This document shows, piece after piece, positions 1-8,119 of a DNA stretch of 37,428 nucleotides. The stretch comes from Bacteroidales bacterium (GTDB lineage Bacteria > Bacteroidota > Bacteroidia > Bacteroidales > JAIPAP01). The notes beneath the pieces were generated by a model, which ran no database searches, had not been told where the DNA came from, and saw nothing but the letters and a program-made list of their open reading frames with translations. The first letter of the stretch is position 1. Every line of letters begins with the position of its first letter. The stretch spans positions 1 through 37,428 of the forward strand of contig JAIPAP010000034.1 of the NCBI GenBank assembly GCA_021740045.1, in the 5' to 3' direction. Both the position numbers and the translations under genes were made by a program.

Positions 1-11
1 AGGGTACCTAC

Positions 12-54
12 AAAAAAGTCATGCCCTTTTTAAAACTGATGGGCATGACTTTTA
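12..54 (-). terminator. Rho-independent terminator downstream of dps
   Basis: A 13-bp inverted repeat (AAAAGTCATGCCC / GGGCATGACTTTT) encloses a short loop and has A/T runs on both sides, so it can end transcription on either strand. It lies just past the dps stop codon. Confidence 0.7.
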
Positions 55-75
55 TAAAGATTGAATTTTCAGAGA

Positions 76-579
76 TTACTTCAAGAACGCATTGTACATC
101 CAAATGCTCTTTTCCTGCTCGCCAATGTAGTCGCTCATCATACTGTTGGTGCCTTCATCATTCAATTGATCCGTTAGCTCCAGCAATTCACGCTCTTTGC
201 TTACAAGTGTTTGCAACCCTTCAACTACGCGGCTCACGGTTTCCTTCTGTTCGCTAACATCCGTCATTTCCCCGATTTCTGACTTGTCGAGAAAGCGTGA
301 ATAACTATGATCGGGCGTTTCGCCAAGCATAAGGATGCGTTCGGCAATTTCGTCGATTTTTTCAAAGAGATCGTTATACAATTCTTCGAATTTTTCATGC
401 AATATAAAAAATTGCTCACCTTTTATGTTCCAGTGGAATCCACGCACATTTTGGTAAAATATGTGGTAATCGGCCAGCAATTCATTCAACTTGCCAACTA
501 TGCGATTTGATTTTTCCTGTTCCAATCCAATTTGATTTAATGCTTCGTTGTTTTTCGCATTCATGGTTGCTTTATTCAT
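76..579 (-). CDS. dps: Dps-family ferritin-like DNA-protection protein
   Basis: This 167-residue protein is the usual length for Dps, a dodecameric mini-ferritin that oxidises and stores iron with hydrogen peroxide and protects DNA in stress or stationary phase. The inter-subunit ferroxidase pattern is visible: H49 in GFHWN, H61 in LHEKF, then D76 and E80 in IDEIAERI. The N-terminus is polar and Lys/Asn-containing, as in DNA-binding Dps proteins. The start at 579 is supported by AAGGAGG four bases upstream, which is notable in a phylum that rarely uses Shine-Dalgarno sequences. The AT-rich upstream region holds imperfect ATTAT...ATAAT dyads (615-630) that could bind a PerR/Fur-type repressor, but this is only inference. 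Confidence 0.93.
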   Translation of the reverse strand: MNKATMNAKNNEALNQIGLEQEKSNRIVGKLNELLADYHIFYQNVRGFHWNIKGEQFFILHEKFEELYNDLFEKIDEIAERILMLGETPDHSYSRFLDKSEIGEMTDVSEQKETVSRVVEGLQTLVSKERELLELTDQLNDEGTNSMMSDYIGEQEKSIWMYNAFLK

Positions 580-583
580 AATT

Positions 584-590
584 CCTCCTT
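584..590 (-). promoter_or_regulatory. Strong Shine-Dalgarno of dps
   Basis: AAGGAGG lies 4 nt before the dps start codon on the minus strand. Most genes in this window have no recognisable Shine-Dalgarno, so this site supports the chosen start and is itself unusual. Confidence 0.7.
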
Positions 591-810
591 TTTAAATATT
601 CCTAAATTAAAATAATTATAATTTGATAATAATTACAATCATAATTTGAAATTGTTCAATGAAGCGGCTTAAATTGTTTAACAATCTGATTATCACAATA
701 AAAATTATAGTTAAAATCCAACTTTTAACAGTAAGTAGTGTTAATTTTTAATGCATGATTCTATGCTTAAAACCGAAAAAACCTATTTACTAACCAAAAA
801 CCTATTACTT

Positions 811-1860
811 ATGAAACATTTACTTTGGATTGTTGCGGTTGTTTTGACAGCAGTATTGTCAATACACTCAACAAAAGACCTGAGGTACAGTTACGAGCCA
901 CCGCCCGGTAAAACAGGAGCACCCGGTGAAAACACCTGCACCCAATGTCATAGCGGTGGTTCAGGCGAGGGTGAAGTGACCATTGCTTTCGAAAACGGTG
1001 GAAGCACCTTTGCTTATGGCGAAACCTATGTAATGAACGTTGAGGTATCCGATCCGGTGCAATCGCGCTTTGGCTTTGAAACCACAGTGCTTGACCAGGA
1101 CGATAATATGGCCGGAACGCTTGCCTTGATCAATACGGATAACACATCATTACAATCGAGTGGCGGCAGGGATTATGTAGGCCATCAGGGTGCCAACTCG
1201 AACAACACCTGGTCCTTTGAATGGACAGCACCGGATGAAAATAGTGGAGTAGAGGAAGTAACCTTTTATATTGCCGGGAATGCCGCCAATGGCAATGGCA
1301 ATAGTACCGGTGATTATATTTATACCAGCGTGCTTTCCGCTACCCCAATGGTTCCCGAACAAACTATATCCTTGTCGCAGGGATACCAGTTCGTTTCATC
1401 TTATATCATGCCTGAAAACCCTGACATGCTTGTTGTAACGGAAGATTTACAGGATGTAAGCCTGGATTTCGTACGAAATTCGGAGGGTAACACCCTTCAA
1501 AAGATTGGCCCCAACTGGGTTAATAATATTGGCGATTGGGTAACTACCGAAGGTTACCTTTTCCGCATGACCGGCGATGATGAACTGGTGATAAGCGGTA
1601 CACAAATTGCTTCCGATACGCCGATCAGTTTGCAAAGCGGTTACCAGTTTGTGAGCTATATCCTCGATATGCCGGTGGATGCAGAAGTAGCTTTAAGTGA
1701 AATTCTAAACGATAACCTCGATTTTGTTCGTAACTCCGCAGGCAATACCCTTCAAAAGATCGGCCCGAATTGGGTGAATAACATCGGTGATCTTGAGCCT
1801 GGTGAGGGTTACCTGTTCCGGATGAATAATGGCGATGAGTTGATCTACCAAACGCAATAG
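811..1860 (+). CDS. Secreted choice-of-anchor V-type protein with CxxCH motif and duplicated C-terminal module
   Basis: The preferred start at 811 (349 residues) gives a clear signal peptide, MKHLLWIVAVVLTAVLSIHS. An in-frame ATG at 751 would add 20 polar residues ahead of it. After the signal comes a GAPGENTCTQCHSGG segment with CxxCH at residues 43-47, followed by a beta-rich domain resembling the choice-of-anchor V/Reeler-like domain of Bacteroidota surface proteins. The C-terminal half is two copies of an about 86-residue module starting at G191 and G277. Each has GYQFVS, then FVRNS.GNTLQKIGPNWVNNIGD and a GYLFRM segment. The same double module ends the beta-helix protein at 33081-35129. 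No typical T9SS tail is seen, so the module itself may handle attachment. CxxCH could bind haem c, but the motif alone does not show this. Confidence 0.8.
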   Translation: MKHLLWIVAVVLTAVLSIHSTKDLRYSYEPPPGKTGAPGENTCTQCHSGGSGEGEVTIAFENGGSTFAYGETYVMNVEVSDPVQSRFGFETTVLDQDDNMAGTLALINTDNTSLQSSGGRDYVGHQGANSNNTWSFEWTAPDENSGVEEVTFYIAGNAANGNGNSTGDYIYTSVLSATPMVPEQTISLSQGYQFVSSYIMPENPDMLVVTEDLQDVSLDFVRNSEGNTLQKIGPNWVNNIGDWVTTEGYLFRMTGDDELVISGTQIASDTPISLQSGYQFVSYILDMPVDAEVALSEILNDNLDFVRNSAGNTLQKIGPNWVNNIGDLEPGEGYLFRMNNGDELIYQTQ

Positions 1861-1892
1861 ACCAATAGGATGGTTTGTTAAATGGCGATGAT

Positions 1893-1926
1893 TAAAAAAG
1901 CCTCCGTTCCTAGGAACGGAGGCTTT
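1893..1926. terminator. Bidirectional Rho-independent terminator
   Basis: A perfect GCCTCCGTTCC / GGAACGGAGGC stem flanked by A6 and T4. It lies between the choice-of-anchor V gene (plus) and the tRNA-Val/mini-ORF unit (minus) and can serve both. Confidence 0.85.
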
Positions 1927-1948
1927 TCCTTTTATTTAAGGAGCGTAA

Positions 1949-2077
1949 TTATTCCGAAATAATGATCTTATTGCTTTTTTCCTTAACGATTTCGGGCATG
2001 TTTTTATCCTGTGCCCATACTCCGGTAGCTATAAAAACAGCCACAAATAAAAAAGGTAGTTGGGATTTGTACCCCAT
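1949..2077 (-). CDS. 42-residue secretory mini-protein (hypothetical)
   Basis: A short ATG-to-TAA frame of 43 codons. The first 23 residues form a convincing signal peptide (MGYKSQ, hydrophobic LPFLFVAVFIATGV, then WAQ). The remaining about 19 residues are charged and end in KSNKIIISE. The ending resembles the last residues of T9SS-sorted proteins, so it could be a deletion product joining a signal peptide to the end of a sorting domain, or a genuine secreted peptide. It begins 18 nt after tRNA-Val on the same strand and is followed by a terminator, so it is probably co-transcribed with the tRNA. I recognise no family. The clean signal peptide and the terminator are the only support for it being real. 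Confidence 0.45.
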   Translation of the reverse strand: MGYKSQLPFLFVAVFIATGVWAQDKNMPEIVKEKSNKIIISE

Positions 2078-2095
2078 AACTACCTAATTTCTATG

Positions 2096-2170
2096 TGGGT
2101 TGTACTGGATTCGAACCAGTGACCTCATGCCTGTCAAGCATGCGCTCTAAACCAACTGAGCTAACAACCC
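2096..2170 (-). tRNA. tRNA-Val(GAC)
   Basis: Read on the minus strand it forms a full cloverleaf: acceptor GGGTTGT/ACAACCC with discriminator A, D-arm GCTC...GAGC, anticodon arm CATGC-TTGACAG-GCATG (anticodon GAC) and T-arm with GGTTCGAATCC. CCA is not encoded. Upstream in its own direction sit five tandem copies of a defective 5' half of this same tRNA. Confidence 0.93.
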
Positions 2171-2435
2171 TTTAATGCTGCGCTCTAAACCTCCCGATAA
2201 TCATCGGGATGAGCTAACAACCCTTTAATGCTGCGCTCTAAACCTCCCGATAATCATCGTGATGAGCTAACAACCCTTTAATGCTGCGCTCTATACCTCC
2301 CGATAATCATCGGGATGAGCTAACAACCCTTTAATGCTGCGCTCTATACCTCCCGATAATCATCGGGATGAGCTAACAACCCTTTAATGCTGCACTCTAA
2401 ACCTCCCGATAGACATCGGGATGAGCTAACAACCC
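2171..2435 (-). repeat. Five tandem 53-bp defective tRNA-Val 5'-half units
   Basis: Five contiguous 53-bp units (2171-2223, 2224-2276, 2277-2329, 2330-2382, 2383-2435) differ by only a few bases. In tRNA orientation each starts with the acceptor and D-arm of the adjacent tRNA-Val (GGGTTGTTAGCTCA). The D-loop is interrupted by an 18-nt hairpin, TCCCGATGATTATCGGGA. The unit then resumes GGTTTAGAGCGCA and ends in GCATTAAA. There is no anticodon, T-arm or 3' acceptor strand, so the units cannot be functional tRNAs. The last unit keeps the stem but has a different loop; the second has one arm base changed. There are no unique spacers, so this is not CRISPR. Confidence 0.9.
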
Positions 2436-2446
2436 TTGCCGGGGCA

Positions 2447-2454
2447 CAAAAATA
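2447..2454 (-). promoter_or_regulatory. Candidate -7 box for the tRNA-Val repeat/tRNA transcript
   Basis: TATTTTTG on the minus strand matches the Bacteroidota -7 consensus TAnnTTTG. Initiation would fall about 2440, just before the first repeat unit, so the array and tRNA-Val would be one transcript. No clear -33 element is present. Confidence 0.4.
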
Positions 2455-2476
2455 ATAAAAGAATAGCCATTAGGGC

Positions 2477-3430
2477 TTATAAAATGATTTTTTTGGACAG
2501 CACCTGCCGGCCGGCATTGATTTTTATGATATAAGCCTGGCTTGATAATCCGTTTAAGTTCACGGCTTGATGACCTTTGTGTTGATATCCCAGATCCAAC
2601 CGGGTGATTTCTTTCCCCCGTAGGTCATAAATGCTGATCGTCAGCCGCTTTTTTTCATGGAAGTCGAATTCCACATCCAACCGGTCGGGTTGGGAGTGTG
2701 GATTTATGTGAATGTGCTCGGCCAAGGCTGGTTCGTTAATTCCGGTGGAATATTTTAATTCCAGATCATCGATATATAAGCGACTTCCAGGCTGTGGATC
2801 GGTGGCTGATGAAGAAATTGCTAAAATGTTAAGGGTATCGGGGTCTTCGGTGGATAAATAGGTGAATGTTGCCTTAAATCTGGTCCAGCTGTTTACCGTT
2901 TGGGTTGTGAAAAATGAAGCAATCCCAATGGTATCTTTATTATTCCCACTGCCTTTGGTTAAAAGACCGCCAACCGAACATGTATCATTATTTTCAGGAA
3001 CATATTGAAAATATCCCTGCACCGAGGAAGGTCTTTTTTCAAAAGCGATACCCCCGGTTATTGAATATTCCTGGCTTTGCGGATCCATGGTGAATTCACC
3101 GGTTGTGGCAAATCCCGGTATAACTTCAACCTCGGCGTCCTTTGTTTGAAGCATAGCCGAAGCATTACCGCTATGCACAATGCTTTCTTCCTTCATCACC
3201 ACAGCAATATTCAAAAAAGATAACTCCTCATTAGGGGTGTCCCACTCTGCGGGATCCTGATAACTACCATGATCTACCCAGTTTTCAAACCCGGCGTTAG
3301 GAATTTCCTGGGCTGAAGTCACCTGCCAGGAAAAAACCAAGCCTGTGATAATCAATCCGTAAATGCCTATCTTTTTGATTGCGTTTAGAAATATAGAAAT
3401 ACGTTCCATGTCAATGTAGGGTTTATTCAT
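2477..3430 (-). CDS. Secreted PCMD-domain protein with T9SS C-terminal sorting domain
   Basis: This 317-residue protein begins with a short cytoplasmic stretch and a signal peptide ending in TSAQ; an alternative ATG at 3409 (MERIS) would shorten the leader. The mature N-terminus, IPNAGFENW, and the following jelly-roll-like region up to SRLYIDDLELKY match the PCMD (putative carbohydrate metabolism) domain common in Bacteroidota surface proteins. The last about 75 residues (LDVEFDFHEKKRLTISIYDLRGKEI ... KINAGRQVLSKKIIL, with a gap) have the pattern of a type IX secretion sorting domain, so the protein is predicted to be exported and anchored or released by T9SS. The substrate is unknown. It is divergent from the S9 peptidase gene with a short shared upstream region. 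Confidence 0.8.
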   Translation of the reverse strand: MNKPYIDMERISIFLNAIKKIGIYGLIITGLVFSWQVTSAQEIPNAGFENWVDHGSYQDPAEWDTPNEELSFLNIAVVMKEESIVHSGNASAMLQTKDAEVEVIPGFATTGEFTMDPQSQEYSITGGIAFEKRPSSVQGYFQYVPENNDTCSVGGLLTKGSGNNKDTIGIASFFTTQTVNSWTRFKATFTYLSTEDPDTLNILAISSSATDPQPGSRLYIDDLELKYSTGINEPALAEHIHINPHSQPDRLDVEFDFHEKKRLTISIYDLRGKEITRLDLGYQHKGHQAVNLNGLSSQAYIIKINAGRQVLSKKIIL

Positions 3431-3441
3431 CGTTTAATTTT

Positions 3442-3449
3442 TATCTTTG
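3442..3449 (+). promoter_or_regulatory. -7 promoter element of the S9 peptidase gene
   Basis: TATCTTTG matches TAnnTTTG and lies about 50 nt before the ATG at 3498. This argues that the in-frame TTG at 3447 is not the start, since it lies inside the promoter. The -33 region (about 3420) is weak. Confidence 0.55.
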
Positions 3450-3497
3450 GCTGTTGCAAAACCATATAAAACATTTAAAAGTAAAAATTATACTCAT

Positions 3498-5729
3498 ATG
3501 AAGAAAACAACAACCGTACTTATCGCCACTTTGATGATGACTATTGTGGCGCTGCAAACCCAGGCACAGAATGATCACAAAGAAATCACGCTTAGTGACG
3601 TATTCCGCTCGGGTAAGTTTTATCCAAGGGGAGTAAGTGGAATGAATTCCATGAATGATGGCAAACATTACACAGTGCTTGAAAAGGACTCTCTGGTAGA
3701 ATACAGCTACAAAACCGGGGATAAAACCAGGGTAATCGTTGGTGGCGATCAGCTTATTCCCGAAGGTGAGGAAGAAGCCATCAGAATAAGCAGCTATAAG
3801 TTTTCCGATGATGAGTCCAAGCTGTTATTGGCTACCCAGCGCGAAAGCATCTATCGCCGCTCGAGTAAATCACATTTTTACATTTATGACCTTGAAAATA
3901 ATTCACTCCAACCTTTAACTGACATGGAAAAGGGTAAGGTTAACCTGGCCGCTTTTTCACCCGATGCAAGTAAAATAGCCTTTGTAAGGGATAATAACCT
4001 TTTCCTTAAAAACCTGGAAACAGGCTCCGAGAAACCAATAACTTCCGATGGGCTCGATCGGCATATTATTAATGGTACCACCGACTGGGTGTATGAAGAA
4101 GAATTTTCCATTGTTAAAGGTTTTTACTGGTCACCCGATGGCGAAAACATTGCCTATATGCGATTTGATGAAAGCGATGTGAAAGAATACTGGTTAACCA
4201 AGTACGGCGACCTCTACCCTGATGAGCATAAATATAAGTACCCCAAGGCCGGAGAAGAGAATTCAGTTGTAGACGTGTATATTTATCATGTGTCTTCAGG
4301 GGAAAAAGTGCAGGTGGATATGGGTGACAAAAAATATGAATATGTTCCACGCATCCGGTGGACTCAAAACCCCGAGGAGTTGGCCGTATACCTGATGAAC
4401 CGTCATCAGAACAAGCTTTTTATCCTTGGTGCCGATGCATCAACCGGAAAGAGCCGTAAAATCTATTCGGAAAAGAATAAATACTACCTCGAAATAGAGG
4501 ATTACGATAATATGAAGTTCCTGGAAGATGGAGAGCATTTTATTTTAAAAAGTGTGCAGGACGGTTATCACCACATTTACATGTATGATCTGCAAGGTAA
4601 CCAGGTAAGCCAGATTACTGATGGTGAATGGGAGGTAACTTCCATTGAGGGTATTGATGAGGATAGGGAAGAAATATACTTCATGTCAACCGAAAATTCT
4701 CCCTTACAGCGCCAATTGTATAAGATCAAATTTAACGGAAGGCGAAAAAAGCAATTAACTGAGCGGGAAGGTATCAATAGTATTTCATTCAGCTACACTT
4801 ATGATTATTATGTAAACAACTGGTCCGATGCCAATACGCCTTCTTATATAAGTGTGCATAAATCGAACGGTAAAGAGTTGCGCACACTGCAAAAAAATGA
4901 AAAGGTGCAACAAACCATTAAGGAATACGGTTTTTCACCTATTGAGTTTTTCAGCTTTAATCATGATTCTGTAGGCGGTGATGTGTATCCATACGAAGGA
5001 AAGGTAACCCTGAATGGCTATATGATAAAACCACCCGATTTTGATCCTGCCAAAGAGTACCCCGTATTCATGTATGTTTATGGAGGTCCTGGATCGCAAC
5101 TGGTAATGGACCGGTGGAATTACCGCTCGGCCTGGTTCCAGATGCTGGCGCAAAAAGGATATATTGTTGCATGTGTTGACAATCGTGGCACCGGCGGTCG
5201 TGGACAGGAATTTCAGAAAATGACTTACCTGGAACTTGGCAAATATGAAACCATCGATCAGATTGAAGCAGCCAAATACCTGGCAGGTCTCGATTATGTT
5301 GATGAAGAACGCATCGGTATGTTTGGATGGAGCTACGGCGGTTTCATGACCTCGCTTTGCATGACTAAGGGTGCCGAACACTTTAAAACCGGCATTGCCG
5401 TGGCCCTGGTTTCCAACTGGCGTTATTATGACAATATCTACACCGAACGGTTCATGCGTACTCCCCAGGAAAACCCCGATGGTTATGATCAAAACTCCCC
5501 CATTAATCATGCTGAAAAACTGGATGCCAATTTTCTGATCGTTCATGGAACAGCCGATGATAATGTGCATCCCCAAAATTCATGGGATTTTATAAAAGCG
5601 TTGGTTGCTGCCAATAAGCAATTTGACATGCAAATGTATGTAAACAGTAATCATGGCATATATACAGGGAAGAACACTACCTATCATTTATACGACAGGA
5701 TGACCAGGTTCATACTGGAAAATCTGTAA
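3498..5729 (+). CDS. Dipeptidyl-peptidase IV-like serine peptidase (S9B)
   Basis: With the start at 3498 the protein has 743 residues and a signal peptide (MKKTTTVLIATLMMTIVALQ...QAQ). Residues about 60-480 form the DPP-IV N-terminal beta-propeller and include YEEEF (E200-E202), the paired glutamates that hold the substrate N-terminus in DPP-IV. The C-terminal alpha/beta hydrolase domain has the catalytic triad: Ser612 in GWSYGG, Asp in TADDNVH (687/688) and His719 in SNHGIY. It should remove X-Pro or X-Ala dipeptides from peptide N-termini in the periplasm or at the surface, feeding peptide catabolism. It appears monocistronic, with its own promoter and a terminator directly after it. The fit to the family is complete. 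Confidence 0.92.
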   Translation: MKKTTTVLIATLMMTIVALQTQAQNDHKEITLSDVFRSGKFYPRGVSGMNSMNDGKHYTVLEKDSLVEYSYKTGDKTRVIVGGDQLIPEGEEEAIRISSYKFSDDESKLLLATQRESIYRRSSKSHFYIYDLENNSLQPLTDMEKGKVNLAAFSPDASKIAFVRDNNLFLKNLETGSEKPITSDGLDRHIINGTTDWVYEEEFSIVKGFYWSPDGENIAYMRFDESDVKEYWLTKYGDLYPDEHKYKYPKAGEENSVVDVYIYHVSSGEKVQVDMGDKKYEYVPRIRWTQNPEELAVYLMNRHQNKLFILGADASTGKSRKIYSEKNKYYLEIEDYDNMKFLEDGEHFILKSVQDGYHHIYMYDLQGNQVSQITDGEWEVTSIEGIDEDREEIYFMSTENSPLQRQLYKIKFNGRRKKQLTEREGINSISFSYTYDYYVNNWSDANTPSYISVHKSNGKELRTLQKNEKVQQTIKEYGFSPIEFFSFNHDSVGGDVYPYEGKVTLNGYMIKPPDFDPAKEYPVFMYVYGGPGSQLVMDRWNYRSAWFQMLAQKGYIVACVDNRGTGGRGQEFQKMTYLELGKYETIDQIEAAKYLAGLDYVDEERIGMFGWSYGGFMTSLCMTKGAEHFKTGIAVALVSNWRYYDNIYTERFMRTPQENPDGYDQNSPINHAEKLDANFLIVHGTADDNVHPQNSWDFIKALVAANKQFDMQMYVNSNHGIYTGKNTTYHLYDRMTRFILENL

Positions 5730-5752
5730 ATATTACGTATGGATGTTGAATG

Positions 5753-5788
5753 AAAAAGGGAGGCACATTTCGATGACCTCCCTTTTTT
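5753..5788 (+). terminator. Rho-independent terminator after the S9 peptidase gene
   Basis: The AAAAAGGGAGG / CCTCCCTTTTTT stem with a 13-nt loop and a T6 tract begins 24 nt after the stop codon. Confidence 0.85.
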
Positions 5789-5877
5789 AATTTGAAAAAT
5801 ATTATCGAGGATCTGATGCCATGATTAACGGTTTTGTTACCTGAAAACGGGTAAGTTCTAATAAATCCTGTGCATAC

Positions 5878-6651
5878 TCAGAAAGAATTACTGCAATCGA
5901 ATTTATCGGCATCGTATTGATGATCCCTGTTATATTGGCTACCACCTCCGTTTCCATTCAGGAAGAAATAGCTAATCCCAATGGAGAAATAATTATAGGC
6001 ATCGTTATTCGTGCCGGTAGGCTCAGCATCCAACATATCGCCACCACCATCACGATCGGCATTTACCATATAATTTAATGCGTTTTCCATGGTAATGTAC
6101 CAGTTGTCATTAATCCGTACGTTAGCTCCTATACCGAATGGCGATGTTATCTCGGTGGTCCAGTCTCCACTAAGGCCGTTTCCGGCCAATTGGGCATCGG
6201 TATCAATTGCTCTAAGTGTTGTTCGCCAGTTACTAAGACCAATTCCTCCAAGAGCATAAAATGAAATAAACCTATCGGGATTATAACCGGCAACAAGTGT
6301 CGAAAGGTCGAATGTAGCTACCAGGTTATAGGCAAATATATCAGCAATAAAATATTTATTCCGGTCTGTTCTGATACTCGTGAGCTGACCATAAAATACC
6401 TGGCCACGGGCACCAATTACAGGCGTTAATCGCCATATAGCATTTAAACTGAATGCCGCTTCAGTTTCATTATTAATTTTCGAAAACGGATTGCTTTCTT
6501 GTTGAACATCACCATAAAACTGATTGGCGCCAGCGCTTATGTTTACTCCTATTTGCGGTGTGAACACCTGGCTACCACTATAAAGCTGCCCCTTTGTGAA
6601 AGGGGCAATTAATATAATTATTAATCCAATGATTGTTATTCTTATGTGCAT
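5878..6651 (-). CDS. Outer-membrane beta-barrel protein
   Basis: A 257-residue protein with an N-terminal signal peptide (hydrophobic ITIIGLIIILIAPF, then TKGQ). The mature part shows alternating hydrophobic/polar strands, aromatic-rich turns and glycines typical of small Bacteroidota outer-membrane barrels (for example FISFYALGGIGLSNW and NYFSIGISYFFLNG). The pattern GANQFYGDVQ near residue 45 recalls the PorT/outer-membrane beta-barrel superfamily. The C-terminus carries a Gly/Asn/Asp-rich tail (NGNGGGSQYNRDHQYD) rather than ending in an aromatic strand residue. Ligand and exact family are unknown. It points away from rpsU across a 266-bp intergenic region. Confidence 0.7.
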   Translation of the reverse strand: MHIRITIIGLIIILIAPFTKGQLYSGSQVFTPQIGVNISAGANQFYGDVQQESNPFSKINNETEAAFSLNAIWRLTPVIGARGQVFYGQLTSIRTDRNKYFIADIFAYNLVATFDLSTLVAGYNPDRFISFYALGGIGLSNWRTTLRAIDTDAQLAGNGLSGDWTTEITSPFGIGANVRINDNWYITMENALNYMVNADRDGGGDMLDAEPTGTNNDAYNYFSIGISYFFLNGNGGGSQYNRDHQYDADKFDCSNSF

Positions 6652-6844
6652 CTTTCCCCCTAGCTTCTTCCTCCTTTAATCGTCAAACTCCCTTTTTGTA
6701 ACCCCTGTTTTGAGATAAATCTCCCATTCTTTTCATCTTCAAAATTGGGGCCCCAGGTAATTTATTCACTTTCATATAATAACGTTGGGATTAAAAAAAT
6801 TGTTTTAATTCCGCAAGCGCGTACAATAAAATTGAGAAGAATAC

Positions 6845-6875
6845 TTTGTTTTAATGAAAAATATAAATACTTTTG
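6845..6875 (+). promoter_or_regulatory. Promoter of rpsU-xerC-hpf
   Basis: TTTG (6845-6848), 19 nt, TACTTTTG (6868-6875) is an exact match to the Bacteroidota vegetative promoter, 43 nt before the rpsU start. The rest of the 6652-6845 gap shows nothing I recognise. Confidence 0.75.
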
Positions 6876-6917
6876 CACCGCCAAATCAATAAATAATAAA
6901 AAGAGAGGTATTTCTTA

Positions 6918-7109
6918 ATGATTATTGTACCAGTAAAAGAAGGTGAAAACATAGACAAGGCTTTGAAGAAGCTGAAGCGTAAGTTTGAGAAAACAGGAGT
7001 CGTAAAAGAGTTGCGCGAACGACAGAAGTATACCAAACCGTCTGACTCCAAACGGCAGCAAAAGATGAAAGCTATCTATGTACAGCAGTTGAGACAAAAG
7101 AGCGAATAA
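6918..7109 (+). CDS. rpsU: 30S ribosomal protein bS21
   Basis: A 63-residue basic protein beginning MIIVPVKEGENIDKALKKLK, the standard bS21 fold start, with a Lys/Arg-rich tail. bS21 sits near the 3' end of 16S rRNA. In Bacteroidota, bS21 with bS18 and bS6 has been reported to sequester the anti-Shine-Dalgarno, which explains rare Shine-Dalgarno use in the phylum. The start is preceded by GAGAGG and the gene has a strong promoter. It heads the conserved rpsU-xerC-hpf group. Confidence 0.97.
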   Translation: MIIVPVKEGENIDKALKKLKRKFEKTGVVKELRERQKYTKPSDSKRQQKMKAIYVQQLRQKSE

Positions 7110-7220
7110 GCTTTTATCCCTTCATTCTTGGTTGAGAAGAAATTTTGATCCGTAAAAATATTGTTGTAACTTTAAACGTTTCAATTTAACGGGTTAAAAT
7201 TTCTTCTTATTCATTGGTGG

Positions 7221-8108
7221 ATGTTGGATGAACGGTTTATAGCATATCTGGTTGATGAAAAACGATACTCTACCCATACCGTTAAGGCCTATCGTAATGA
7301 TTTAGAACAACTATCCGCTTATCTTTACAACAATTACCACATTTCCAATTTACATGAAGCTAATGCATCCATGTTGCGTTCATGGCTTGTTGATATGCTG
7401 AACCATGATTATACCGCGCGAACCATCAATCGAAAACTATCTACATTAAAGACTTATTTTCAATATTTGATGCGCGAAAAAACCATTACGAGCAATCCAG
7501 TTGGTAAGCTTATTCCCCCAAAAACATCCAAACGTTTACCCGCCTTTGTTGAGAAAGACAATCTGGATAAACTATTTACTGAGATTGATTTTGGAGAGGA
7601 TTTCAAGGCCAAACGCAACCAGTTAATAATTGCTTTGTTATATGCAACCGGCATGCGTCGTGATGAATTGGTCAATTTACAACATCAGGATATCGATTTT
7701 TACAATTCTTGGATTCGTGTATTGGGAAAGCGTAATAAAGAACGTCTTATTCCTTTGGGCCCTCAGATGATAAAACTCTTGAAGACTTATTTGGAGGAAA
7801 GGGAAAAAACCCTTGGTAAGCCAGGGCAAGACAGTTGGTTATTTGTAACGGATAAGGGGAAACAAATCTATCCGCGTCTTGTTTATAGGGTAGTTAACAA
7901 TTACTTAAACCTGGTAACAACTATAGAAAAGAAAAGCCCACATGTGTTACGGCATTCATTTGCAACACATATGCTGAATAATGGAGCCGACCTGAATGCG
8001 GTCAAGGAATTGCTGGGGCATTCGAGTCTTGCAGCCACGCAAGTATATACCCACAATACCATTGAGAAGTTAAAAGCAATTTATAACCAAGCCCACCCAA
8101 AGGCTTAA
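7221..8108 (+). CDS. xerC: Tyrosine recombinase XerC/XerD family (chromosome dimer resolution)
   Basis: A 295-residue protein with an N-terminal SAM-like core-binding domain (residues 1-90) and a catalytic domain carrying the full tyrosine-recombinase set: R146 in TGMRRDEL, K170 in GKRNKER, H241 and R244 in HVLRHSF, H267 in LLGHSS and the nucleophile Y276 in VYTH. Together with its Xer partner it resolves chromosome dimers at dif. The place between rpsU and hpf is the conserved Bacteroidota location, so this is the housekeeping enzyme, not a mobile integrase. Whether it is named XerC or XerD cannot be decided from the sequence alone. The hpf start follows 16 nt after the stop. Confidence 0.93.
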   Translation: MLDERFIAYLVDEKRYSTHTVKAYRNDLEQLSAYLYNNYHISNLHEANASMLRSWLVDMLNHDYTARTINRKLSTLKTYFQYLMREKTITSNPVGKLIPPKTSKRLPAFVEKDNLDKLFTEIDFGEDFKAKRNQLIIALLYATGMRRDELVNLQHQDIDFYNSWIRVLGKRNKERLIPLGPQMIKLLKTYLEEREKTLGKPGQDSWLFVTDKGKQIYPRLVYRVVNNYLNLVTTIEKKSPHVLRHSFATHMLNNGADLNAVKELLGHSSLAATQVYTHNTIEKLKAIYNQAHPKA

Positions 8109-8111
8109 AAA

Positions 8112-8119
8112 AAGGAGGT
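8112..8119 (+). promoter_or_regulatory. Perfect Shine-Dalgarno of hpf
   Basis: AAGGAGGT lies 5 nt before the hpf ATG and is fully complementary to the canonical 16S 3' end. It fixes the start codon and is exceptional among the genes of this window. Confidence 0.75.

Noticed and set aside
2171-2435. CRISPR-like tandem repeats
   Set aside because: The 53-bp units are contiguous with no unique spacers and contain tRNA sequence.
7221-8108. Mobile-element integrase near the tRNA array
   Set aside because: The tyrosine recombinase lies in the conserved rpsU-xerC-hpf order and is the housekeeping Xer enzyme, so it does not by itself mark an integrated element.
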